NCBI GenBank assembly: GCA_900544535.1
Contig: UQVH01000015.1
Span: 12,861-76,860 of the forward strand
Source of the DNA: an uncultured Bacteroidales bacterium
GTDB taxonomy: Bacteria > Bacteroidota > Bacteroidia > Bacteroidales > Muribaculaceae
Direction of reading: 5' to 3'
DNA: 64,000 nucleotides
Below the pieces are notes generated by a model. That model did not search any database. It had not been told where the DNA came from and was given only the letters and a program-made list of their open reading frames with translations. A program made the position numbers and the translations under genes. This document shows, piece after piece, positions 34,234 to 41,980 of the stretch. Position 1 is the stretch's first letter, and each line of letters begins with the position of its first letter.

Positions 34234-35646
34234 TTAGTAGTTCTGTTTGATCGATGGATTGATGCTGGTCACATTCTGCGGGAAGGGGAAGATCCACATA
34301 TCTGACTCAGGAGTGAGTGTGTAGGTCTTGTCCATGATGGTGCGAGTGTAGGTTTCACGGAAGTCCGGCAGACGGGTCCAGCGCTTGCGGTCCACGAAGT
34401 TGTAGTAGCTGTAAATGTTTTCGCCGTGAGCGGTCTGTTTGTAGTGGGCGATGGCGTCGGCGAGGTCGGTGACAGATCCTTGCAGGGGGGCGTATTTTTC
34501 AGCCTGTATGCGGTTTTTGCGCAACTGGTCAAGATAGCCCATCGCGGGACCGACGTTGCCTTTGTGAAGCTCACATTCGGCGAGGATCAGAAGCATCTGC
34601 GAGGTTTTCAGACCGAAGTTGTTCCAGTTGGGGCTGAATTCGGCTGTCATTGTGGCCGGGATGCCGATGAGCACAGTGCCGTAATCGATAGGTTGACCGG
34701 TCAGGACATTGTAGGTAGTGATGTTGTCGCGGCAGATGTGGCCATCCTCGAAGCGGGCCATGGTTTCGGCTGTGATACCTCTCACGTCGATGATCGAACG
34801 GAAAACAAAGAAATCTTCCTGGCAGTCCATGAAAGGACGGCTGATACAGCCGCGGACATTGAGGCAGTTGTTGTAGTCAAGGACCGTGGAGTTGATTGCG
34901 AGTGCTTTCGAGGCTGCATCGGCTGCATCGTCGTAGCGCTGCATGGCCATGAGCGCCATAGCCTTTACCGCATAGGCGAAGGGAAGTCCGACACGCATGT
35001 GGTTGACGGGTTTTTCGGGGAGGGCTCCGAGGTTGATTGCGTCGTCAAGATCCTTGATTATGTGGGTGTAGACATATTCAAGGGTCTGCTGCGGGATGGT
35101 GGCAAGGATGTTCTGCGACTGGGTCAGATAGGGGATTGCCAAAGTTTCCGATGCGTAGGCCGGATCATAAGCTTTGGCGAATTTCTGGACAAGCAGATAG
35201 TGGAAGAAAGCGCGGAGTACGAGTGCCTCGCCCTTGACCTGCTGCTTGAGCTGATGGTCGCCGGTCGATCCGTCGACGTTGGTGAGAATCGGATTGGCCA
35301 CGGCGCCGATAAATTCGTAGAACTGCGTGTAGTGTGCGTCGCTTGTGGTCTGCTCGATCATCTCCTTTGCGTGGGCCGCTTCGTCGCAGGTAAGCAGTAT
35401 GGCGGTGATGTCTTTCTGGGGACGGTTGATGAGCGACGGAATATTGGTGTTGGGCAGGAGATCACCGGTCAGATATGACATCTGGTCTGAGTAGACAGAA
35501 GAATACTCTCTGTTGAGAAGCATTTCCAATTCCTCGGTGGTCTTGAGCAGGTTGGATCCCTTGGGGTCTATGTCGGTGAAGTCTGAGCAGGAGTTGAGAC
35601 TGATGAGTCCTGCAAAGGTGAGGAGCGATATGATTGTTTTTTTCAT
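34234..35646 (-). CDS. SusD/RagB family nutrient-binding lipoprotein
   Basis: 470 aa from the ATG at 35646, which gives the signal peptide KKTIISLLTFAGLISLNSC with lipobox Cys. SusD-like proteins are surface lipoproteins that cap their SusC partner and bind the nutrient. TPR-like helices and the typical block KGEALVLRAFFHYLLVQKFAKAY (near 140-165) are visible, as is the terminal DMWIFPFPQNVTSINPSIKQNY (W-x-x-P-x-P with N-x-x-x-x-Q-N). The gene lies 24 bp after susC. The substrate cannot be inferred because no glycosidase is in the operon. Confidence 0.95.
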   Translation of the reverse strand: MKKTIISLLTFAGLISLNSCSDFTDIDPKGSNLLKTTEELEMLLNREYSSVYSDQMSYLTGDLLPNTNIPSLINRPQKDITAILLTCDEAAHAKEMIEQTTSDAHYTQFYEFIGAVANPILTNVDGSTGDHQLKQQVKGEALVLRAFFHYLLVQKFAKAYDPAYASETLAIPYLTQSQNILATIPQQTLEYVYTHIIKDLDDAINLGALPEKPVNHMRVGLPFAYAVKAMALMAMQRYDDAADAASKALAINSTVLDYNNCLNVRGCISRPFMDCQEDFFVFRSIIDVRGITAETMARFEDGHICRDNITTYNVLTGQPIDYGTVLIGIPATMTAEFSPNWNNFGLKTSQMLLILAECELHKGNVGPAMGYLDQLRKNRIQAEKYAPLQGSVTDLADAIAHYKQTAHGENIYSYYNFVDRKRWTRLPDFRETYTRTIMDKTYTLTPESDMWIFPFPQNVTSINPSIKQNY

Positions 35647-35670
35647 TATTGTGGTCATTCTATGCGATTC

Positions 35671-38600
35671 TTACAGATTGATGTTGAGTCCGAATACGTA
35701 GGATGTGGGGTTGCGCAGTCCGAGTGTTTCTGGGTCCACGCCGAGATTGTTGCGGGTCCAGATCGCTTTGGGATTGTTAACCTGGAAGCGGAGTGCGAGA
35801 TTGTTGACACCAAAGCGGCGGAGCCAGGTCTGGGGAACGTCATAACCGAACACGATATTGCGGATCTTGATGAAATCGGCGTGGTGCACGGAGGTGTTCG
35901 AGTAGTAAGCCTCGCTTGAGGGTGAGGGCGAGCCATACTGACCGAAGCCGGGGGTGTTCGTCGGATTTTCAGGAGTCCATGAATTGACGAAGTAGGAGTT
36001 TACGGCTGAATACGGCATAAGCACTCCGGTCTCGGTCTGTGCGAGCGCGCGCATCATGTGGCCACCTGCATAGGTCATGAGGATGTTGAGACTGAATCCG
36101 TTCCAGCGGAAGTTGTTGTTGAATCCGATGATGGTCTTTGGATCAGTCTGGCCGGAAAATTCGAGAACGTCAACTGAGCGTCCGGCTACCGAACGCTGCG
36201 GTTCGCCGTTTTCGTCATACCACATTGTCTGACCCTGACGTCCGGGCTCGTCGCTGATGCCGGCGAAGCGGTAGGACCACAGGGCATTGACGGGATAGCC
36301 TTTGCGGTAGGGGGTGGCCACGAGCTGAGCGGCGGAGGCCGATTTGCTCTCCACGCCGGTCACTTCATTCTTGTTGTAGCTCAGAGTCATTTCGGTAGTC
36401 CATCCGAATTTGCTCTTCTTGCCGGGTACAAACCAGTCGTAGGCTATGCTGAGTTCGACACCCCGGTTGCGGATCGAAGCCACGTTGGCTACCATCGATG
36501 TGAAACCGGTGGTGGGATCAAGTGTCTTGTCGTGGAAGATATTGCGGCTGCTCTTGTTGTAGAAGTCGAATGAACCGCGCAGACGATAGTTCATGAAGCT
36601 GTAATCAAGGCCGACGTTGGTTGTGCGGTTTTCTTCCCAGCGCAGGTAGGGGTTGGCCGGGCTGACGATGGTTCCGATCGGTAGGCCTGTGTAGTCGTTG
36701 ATGTCTGTCGATTCGGCGGTCATGTAGCTTGTGGCTCCTTGGTATATATTGCCCGTGGCACCGTAGCTCATGCGTAACTTGAGGAAGCTGATCCATGTGA
36801 GATCGTGCATGAACTGTTCGTTGTGGGCGTTCCACCCTGCGCCGACTGACCACAGAGGTTTGCCGCGGAATTTGGCGTTGAGACCGTAAACGTCGGCATA
36901 GTCCTTTCGGAACGATCCGAATACGTTGTAACGGTCGTCGTATGTATAGGTGGCGTTTGCATAGCCGGAGGCGTAGCGGTGGCGCTCCTCGACGATGATT
37001 CCGAGTCCGTCACCGATGTAGGCCCAGGCCGCACCCGCTGCGGGGAAACCGCCGACGAGAGGCATGTAGTGGGGATTGGTTCGGAAGTTCTGAAGAGTGT
37101 TGAAGTCTACGGTGTTGGTGGAGCTGCTCTGGAGCTGATCATCATAGCCGAGAACGAGCGATTTGGTGCCGTTTACTTTGGTCTCACGGAATTCCAGACC
37201 TGCAATGGCGGCGATTTCGTGCTTGTCGAAGAAACGTTTCGAGTAGTTGGCCTGGCCGCGGGCTGTCCAGTAGCGGCCGTCAGTGTTGACCGTCTGGAGC
37301 ATACCGCCGCTCTTAGGGGTCATGTAGCTGATGTCGCCGTAATCGTCGATCACAGTGTAGGCGTTGCGGATGGTGCGCGATGCGTGGCTCTTTTCATTGG
37401 CGTGCCATGATGCGTTGTGGTTTTCCATCTCATAGAGGAACTGGGTGTTGATGGTCAGGCCGTCGATGACGCGGAAAAGCAGGTCGGCATGATAGCGCAT
37501 GTGGTTGCGCTTTGTGCGGCGTGTGTTGTTGTTGAACTCGTCGGGGATGATCACTCCGAGTTCATGGAAACCTTCTTGGCCTTTGCCATCCCAATATTCG
37601 TTGCCGGAATATGTATAGTACTGGGTGCGGCGGCTACCGTCGGCATTGTAGTAGGGTGTGTAGGCCGGAAGTGCCCAGATGTTTGTGAAATTGGCGGTGA
37701 GATCGGAACCGGCTTCCTTGCGGTCGCTGTAAATTCCGTTGAAGCTCACGGTTGCAGTGAGCCACTTGGCAAGGTCGAAACTGCCTTTATAGCTGAGGTT
37801 GAAATAATCGGTGCTGTGGTTGATGATGCCGGAGTTGTCGTTCTTGTAGTTGACGGTCACATTGTGGCGTGCCTTGTCTGAACTGCTTCGGAGCGCGAGA
37901 TTGTACTGCTGGACTATCTGGCGGCGGTAGATGTCGTCGGCATAGTCGCGGGCGAAATTGTTTTTCTTGAGAGCGTTGAGGCGTGTGTCAAGTTCGTCGC
38001 GGGTGATTTCACCGGTAGCCAACTGGTAATATCCGTATTTTACCGGCGATACTCCCATGTGGCCGGCATTGATCTGAGTAGCTGTGTTGCTTATCGGATC
38101 GCCGACTTCGCCGTTGTTGTTGAAGAAATAATACTCATAATATTTCTTTTCAGCTTCGACCTGCTGGGCGGCGTTCATGTAGAAGTTGTCGCCGTAGTCC
38201 ACGTTGCGGTTCTCGAACACAGTGAGGTTGGCCGAGAAGTCGATGTCGATTTTGCCTTTCTTACGGGCGTTTTTGGTGGTGATGACAATGATGCCATTGG
38301 CTGCGCGCGCACCGTAAATGGCTGCGGCTGCTGCATCTTTCAGCACGTTGATACTTTCAATGTCATAGGGGTTGAGATCTGCGATGGCACCGGCTACGGC
38401 GTCGCTCGACGGTGTGGCGTTGCTGAAAGGATCGAAGTCGGAGAGTGTGCTTTCGACAGGGACTCCGTCAATGACAAGCAGCGGCGAGGCCACACCTCTG
38501 AGGGTGCCGCTTCCGCGGATAATCGGCTTTCCGCCGTAGGTCGACAGACCTGCCACACGTCCTTCAAGATTGTCAAGCACGTTGGCGGAATAGCGCTGAT

Positions 38601-39048
38601 CAAGTTTTTCGGCACTGAGGGTGGTTGTGGCGCCGGTCATTTTTTCTTTCTTGATTTCCTGATAACCCGTCACTACGACTTCATCCATCATGGCCGAATT
38701 GAGCTGGAGCGAGATGCGGAGAGGCTTGCCGGAGTAGGACGCAAGACTTACCGACTGGGGCTTCATGCCTATATAACTGATGGTCAGAGTGGGGTTTGAA
38801 ACTCCGTGAACATTGATGGAGAACTTACCGTCGATATCGGTTGAGGTTCCCTGGCGGGTCCCGTCGAGAATCACGGTTGCCCCCGGCAAGGGTTCGCCGC
38901 TGTCATCGACTACGGTTCCGGTTACTGTTGTGTTGACTGCTTTGGCGGCTTCGTCGGTGTCGACCGACAATGACGGGCCTTTAGCATAGCCATAGAGAGG
39001 CGATAGGGCTACGGAAGCCGCTACCAGACTAAAAAATATATTTCTCAT
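35671..39048 (-). CDS. SusC/RagA family TonB-dependent outer-membrane transporter
   Basis: 1125 aa. Order: signal peptide; carboxypeptidase-D regulatory-like domain (TVTGTVVDDSGEPLPGATV, residues ~42-125); TonB box region DEVVVTGYQ; plug domain with RIRGSGTLRG-like block and VLKDAAAAAIYGARAANGIIVITTK; then a 22-strand barrel ending RNPTSYVFGLNINL. It imports a substrate delivered by the SusD partner with TonB energy. There is no N-terminal STN domain, so direct anti-sigma signalling through this receptor is unlikely. It is first in a three-gene operon with a promoter at 39111-39118. Confidence 0.97.
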   Translation of the reverse strand: MRNIFFSLVAASVALSPLYGYAKGPSLSVDTDEAAKAVNTTVTGTVVDDSGEPLPGATVILDGTRQGTSTDIDGKFSINVHGVSNPTLTISYIGMKPQSVSLASYSGKPLRISLQLNSAMMDEVVVTGYQEIKKEKMTGATTTLSAEKLDQRYSANVLDNLEGRVAGLSTYGGKPIIRGSGTLRGVASPLLVIDGVPVESTLSDFDPFSNATPSSDAVAGAIADLNPYDIESINVLKDAAAAAIYGARAANGIIVITTKNARKKGKIDIDFSANLTVFENRNVDYGDNFYMNAAQQVEAEKKYYEYYFFNNNGEVGDPISNTATQINAGHMGVSPVKYGYYQLATGEITRDELDTRLNALKKNNFARDYADDIYRRQIVQQYNLALRSSSDKARHNVTVNYKNDNSGIINHSTDYFNLSYKGSFDLAKWLTATVSFNGIYSDRKEAGSDLTANFTNIWALPAYTPYYNADGSRRTQYYTYSGNEYWDGKGQEGFHELGVIIPDEFNNNTRRTKRNHMRYHADLLFRVIDGLTINTQFLYEMENHNASWHANEKSHASRTIRNAYTVIDDYGDISYMTPKSGGMLQTVNTDGRYWTARGQANYSKRFFDKHEIAAIAGLEFRETKVNGTKSLVLGYDDQLQSSSTNTVDFNTLQNFRTNPHYMPLVGGFPAAGAAWAYIGDGLGIIVEERHRYASGYANATYTYDDRYNVFGSFRKDYADVYGLNAKFRGKPLWSVGAGWNAHNEQFMHDLTWISFLKLRMSYGATGNIYQGATSYMTAESTDINDYTGLPIGTIVSPANPYLRWEENRTTNVGLDYSFMNYRLRGSFDFYNKSSRNIFHDKTLDPTTGFTSMVANVASIRNRGVELSIAYDWFVPGKKSKFGWTTEMTLSYNKNEVTGVESKSASAAQLVATPYRKGYPVNALWSYRFAGISDEPGRQGQTMWYDENGEPQRSVAGRSVDVLEFSGQTDPKTIIGFNNNFRWNGFSLNILMTYAGGHMMRALAQTETGVLMPYSAVNSYFVNSWTPENPTNTPGFGQYGSPSPSSEAYYSNTSVHHADFIKIRNIVFGYDVPQTWLRRFGVNNLALRFQVNNPKAIWTRNNLGVDPETLGLRNPTSYVFGLNINL

Positions 39049-39110
39049 TTAGCTTGATGATTGGTATTCAGTAAATACAAACTCTTTTCCCTAACGAATT
39101 GATTGGTCTG

Positions 39111-39142
39111 CAAAAGTACAAAATAAATCACGGTAAATCAAT
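39111..39142 (-). promoter_or_regulatory. Promoter of the SusCD operon
   Basis: -7 box TACTTTTG (39111-39118) and ATTG (39139-39142) with a 20-nt spacer on the minus strand. The predicted leader is about 57 nt. Confidence 0.65.
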
Positions 39143-39231
39143 AATTTGATTTGTACTTAAATAGAATTAAGGTAAAGTGTGCGTTTTAAACAAGCTTTTA
39201 GTTGAAAAATGTAAACAATGCTGATGTCTGA

Positions 39232-39272
39232 ATGAAAAATCACGAACCCCGTAATAACCCGGATTCGCGATT
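39232..39272 (-). terminator. Terminator of the small-ORF operon
   Basis: On the minus strand AATCGCGAATCC (39272-39261) pairs with GGGTTCGTGATT (ending at 39238) as a 12-bp stem with two G-U pairs, followed by TTTC in a T-rich run. It lies about 140 nt beyond the second small ORF and before the susC promoter. Confidence 0.6.
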
Positions 39273-39409
39273 CGTTTGCTTTTAATATTTGAAAACTTGT
39301 CAGTTATTGACTTGATAAAATAGGGACGTGTGTGAACGCAGATAGAAAAGTTTTATCTTGCTGACGTTCAATGTCCCCCGGAGGAGATTTTTAAGTATCG
39401 CCGACGCGA

Positions 39410-39514
39410 TTACCAGGTTTCGCGGTGATCGTTGTAGTGGTCGGGACGATACACGAGGGCTGCGGATTCGCAATACCACTCGATGGCTTTCTTTACCATT
39501 TTTGTTACTTTCAT
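39410..39514 (-). CDS. Small protein B of a tandem small-ORF operon (34 aa), unknown function
   Basis: 34 codons plus TAA, starting MKVTKMVKKAIEWYCESAA and ending in HYNDHRETW. It has a basic N-terminus, a short amphipathic segment (KKAIEWYCESAALVY), one Cys and a His/Asp/Arg-rich end. There is no signal peptide. An overlapping frame starting at 39521 (73 codons) is rejected because it reads past the operon and looks like a shifted frame. It follows small ORF A by 99 bp in the same short transcription unit. I do not recognise the family. Confidence 0.6.
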   Translation of the reverse strand: MKVTKMVKKAIEWYCESAALVYRPDHYNDHRETW

Positions 39515-39613
39515 AATGCATTCATTTTAAAAGTTAAACATAGATGGGTTAATTAATCACTGATGTGCAGTGTGGTCTGCCACATCCGTAAAGACTCTGC
39601 TCTGAGAGATCTT

Positions 39614-39736
39614 TCATTTGTTCTCTTCTTCGGTGCGGATAGTGCAGTCGCCGGTTACACGGAGGCTGGTGCTTGCACCGAGTGTCTGGAAGATGTGATT
39701 TACATCTGCTTTGAGAACCTTCAGCATGTTGGTCAT
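39614..39736 (-). CDS. Small protein A of a tandem small-ORF operon (40 aa), unknown function
   Basis: 40 codons plus TGA, starting MTNMLKVLKADVNHIFQTLG and ending TIRTEEENK. The first 20 residues look helical; the second half (SLRVTGDCTIRT) looks like beta strands with one Cys. There is no signal peptide. The unit has a promoter at 39857-39864, an AT-rich leader of about 115 nt and a terminator at 39232-39272. I do not recognise the family. The reading frame is supported by independent signals on both sides rather than by homology. Confidence 0.6.
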   Translation of the reverse strand: MTNMLKVLKADVNHIFQTLGASTSLRVTGDCTIRTEEENK

Positions 39737-39856
39737 AGTTGCAGAATTTTAAATTAAACCTAAAAACAATCTTTATATAAATAAATGGATGTTCTAATTT
39801 ATTTTGTGCCCCCCTTTTAAGAAGTGCTTCTGTACTATATACGCTTGAACACGGTG

Positions 39857-39864
39857 CAAAGTTA
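39857..39864 (-). promoter_or_regulatory. Promoter -7 box of the small-ORF operon
   Basis: TAACTTTG on the minus strand. The predicted 115-nt leader contains the palindrome AGAAGCACTTCT (centre near 39826) and is otherwise A/T-rich. A TTTG lies upstream but with a 24-nt spacer. Confidence 0.5.
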
Positions 39865-40025
39865 GTGCTATTTCTTGGAATTATGCTGCAAAAATATGTT
39901 GTTTAACATAAAATCAGAGTGAAAAGACATTCTGTCAGGGTATTTACGGATGTTAATTAACAATGTTAAAAGTTCGTAATTCTACACTTTCTGATGATTT
40001 TCGCTTCGGTTTTCGCTTCCGGGAT

Positions 40026-41042
40026 TCATCGAAGCGCTTTTGGAAAACCTTTGGTTGTGGTTGAGATGAAGGTGGAATCGGACGGATTCAAAGTGACGAG
40101 CAGCCCTTCGACTCCCTCGGTCCGTTCGAGCATTGCGAGAGCTTCGGCGCAATTCATGGCCATGCAGGAGGTGGCATAGGCGTCGGCGAGCATGGTATTG
40201 GGGGCGATGACAGTGGCCGACAGCAGATCGGTATGTGCCGGACGCCCTGTGACAGGGCTGATGGTGTGCCAGATGCGTCCGGAAGCCGTAGTTTTGAAGT
40301 TGCGGTAGTTGCCTGAGGTGGCCACTCCCGCATCGGAGACAGCGATAACGGTCATGCGTTCATGAACGACGGCAGTGTCGTTTTCGATAGGGGCATCGAC
40401 CATTATATGCCACTTGTCGCCGCGCGGATTTCTGCCTGCGAGTGCTATTTCGCCTCCGATCTCAACCATGTAGTCTTCGCAGCCGTTGCGCCTGAGCATC
40501 TCTCCGACGAGATCGCAGCCATAGCCTTTTGTGATGGCCGAGAAGTTGAATTCGGTCCCAAGGGATTTTTTTAGAATATGTCCGGCAGAGTCGATCGAGC
40601 ATGAAGCAATCCCTACCAATGGCATGATGCTGTCGATCATCTCCTGCGAGGGTTCGGTGCCGGAGTTTCGGTAACCGAAGCCCCAGAGGTTTACGAGCGG
40701 CGCTACTGTCGGATCGAAGGCACCGTTGCTTTCGGCGTTGACATGGAGCGAGGCGGTGAAGATGCGCCGCAGCAGACTGTCGGCTCCAATATCCTCGCCA
40801 CGGTTGATGCGTGTGATCAGCGAGCTGTCGCAAAAGGGCGACAGGGAGAGTTCGACATGCCGCATCACGGCAAGAACCGAATCGCTCAGGTCGCGGTCCG
40901 CGCGGTAGGTTATATTATAGGTGGTGTTCCACACTCCCCCCTGCATAGTGCGGTAGCTTTTTCCCCCGCCGCATCCGGCGAGGTTCATGATCACCGGCAA
41001 TACTAATGACAGAACGAATATATAGCGGCAGGCAGATTTCAT
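40026..41042 (-). CDS. apbE: FAD:protein FMN transferase ApbE, lipoprotein
   Basis: 338 aa from the ATG at 41042; the upstream in-frame ATG at 41138 is excluded by the promoter at 41064. The signal peptide ends in the lipobox MNLAGCGGG. ApbE moves FMN from FAD onto Thr of flavoproteins such as NqrB/C and RnfD/G. Signatures: GGVWNTTYNITY, FDPTVAPLVNLWGFG, FSAITKGYGCDLV, YMVEIGGEIALAGRNPRG, TSGNYRNF and HTISPVTGRPA, then ADAYATSCM with the Mg-binding Asp. No flavoprotein target is in the window. Confidence 0.94.
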   Translation of the reverse strand: MKSACRYIFVLSLVLPVIMNLAGCGGGKSYRTMQGGVWNTTYNITYRADRDLSDSVLAVMRHVELSLSPFCDSSLITRINRGEDIGADSLLRRIFTASLHVNAESNGAFDPTVAPLVNLWGFGYRNSGTEPSQEMIDSIMPLVGIASCSIDSAGHILKKSLGTEFNFSAITKGYGCDLVGEMLRRNGCEDYMVEIGGEIALAGRNPRGDKWHIMVDAPIENDTAVVHERMTVIAVSDAGVATSGNYRNFKTTASGRIWHTISPVTGRPAHTDLLSATVIAPNTMLADAYATSCMAMNCAEALAMLERTEGVEGLLVTLNPSDSTFISTTTKGFPKALR

Positions 41043-41063
41043 GAGTGGATGGTAATTTTTCTT

Positions 41064-41093
41064 CAAAATTACAAAGATTCTAAAAATAATCAA
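41064..41093 (-). promoter_or_regulatory. apbE promoter
   Basis: -7 TAATTTTG (41064-41071), 19-nt spacer and TTG (41091-41093) on the minus strand; leader about 16 nt. It abuts the DJ-1 -7 box on the other strand. Confidence 0.65.
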
Positions 41094-41101
41094 TATATTT
41101 G
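41094..41101 (+). promoter_or_regulatory. Promoter -7 box of the DJ-1/PfpI gene
   Basis: TATATTTG on the plus strand, leader about 68 nt. It is immediately adjacent to the apbE -33 element. Confidence 0.5.
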
Positions 41102-41174
41102 TCTCTCTCAAGTGTTTTTTATTCGGACACATTTCCACGAAATATAATCATCAAATAATATCGAATAAAGATTT

Positions 41175-41726
41175 ATGAAAAAGACTTATCTGTTTTTAGC
41201 CGACGGCTTTGAGGAAATCGAGGCTCTGGCTACTGTCGATCTTCTTCGTCGCGCAGGCATAGATGTTGAGACTGTGTCTGTCAACAAGACATTGGCTGTC
41301 AAAGGTGCCAACGGCATTGAAGTCGCTGCTGACATAATGCTTGCCGATTGTCCGGACGATGCAGCTCTCTATATATGCCCCGGAGGTATGCCCGGAGCAT
41401 CGAATCTCGCTGCAAATGCGCGTGTGTGTGAACTTCTGTCCGCCCAGCATGAGCGAGGAGGGAAAATAGCAGCCATCTGTGCCGCTCCCGGCGTGGTTCT
41501 CGCTCCGCTCGGAATCCTCAACGGATACGATGCCACCTGCTATCCCGGTTTCGAGGAAGCTCTTGCTGCCGGAGGTGCCAACTACAAGAAACAGCGTGTG
41601 GTGAGAGACCGCAATGTCATCACGGCCAACGGTCCTTCGTCTGCCATACCTTTTGCTCTGTCGATAATCGAAGCTCTTGACAGTCAGGCGAAGGCCGATC
41701 AGATCGCTGCCGGGATTCTGCTTTGA
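41175..41726 (+). CDS. DJ-1/PfpI family protein (YajL-like)
   Basis: 183 aa. The nucleophile-elbow Cys is in AAICAAPGVVLAPLG near residue 102. The N-terminal FLADGFEEIEALATVDLLRRAGIDV includes the conserved Glu near residue 15 that tunes the Cys. PGGMPGASNLAAN and ITANGPSSAIPFAL complete the DJ-1 pattern. These cytoplasmic proteins act as redox-sensitive chaperones or glyoxalase-like enzymes; activity here is undetermined. It is monocistronic and ends at a long hairpin at 41776-41835. Confidence 0.92.
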   Translation: MKKTYLFLADGFEEIEALATVDLLRRAGIDVETVSVNKTLAVKGANGIEVAADIMLADCPDDAALYICPGGMPGASNLAANARVCELLSAQHERGGKIAAICAAPGVVLAPLGILNGYDATCYPGFEEALAAGGANYKKQRVVRDRNVITANGPSSAIPFALSIIEALDSQAKADQIAAGILL

Positions 41727-41775
41727 CGCCCTCTTCTTAAGGTATAAAAGATCCGGACAGTTCGGGAAATGCACA

Positions 41776-41840
41776 GCGCCTTCAGTATCGGGACATCTAT
41801 TATATATAATTAGGTGGACTTGGGCCTGAAGGCGCCTTTT
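41776..41840 (+). terminator. Terminator of the DJ-1/PfpI gene
   Basis: Arms GCGCCTTCAG (41776-41785) and CTGAAGGCGC (41826-41835) form a perfect 10-bp stem with a 40-nt loop, followed by CTTTT. Confidence 0.65.
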
Positions 41841-41916
41841 ATGCGATTAGGCAAAGGTATTTGGGATGATTGCGGTTTCGATTTGAAATTAAATTTATAA
41901 AATTTTGAAATTTTAT

Positions 41917-41947
41917 TTTGGTTATTATGTTTCTTTTCGTAAATTTG
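41917..41947 (+). promoter_or_regulatory. Consensus promoter of the GH97 gene
   Basis: -33 TTTG (41917-41920), 19-nt spacer and -7 TAAATTTG (41940-41947). Predicted leader is about 28 nt before the ATG at 41981. Confidence 0.8.
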
Positions 41948-41980
41948 CGCCGTCTCTAACCTTAATGTTACCGCTATCGA

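Noticed and set aside
39300..39521. 73-codon minus-strand ORF starting at 39521
   Set aside because: It is a shifted frame over small ORF B without support; the 34-codon frame starting at 39514 was kept as the better candidate.
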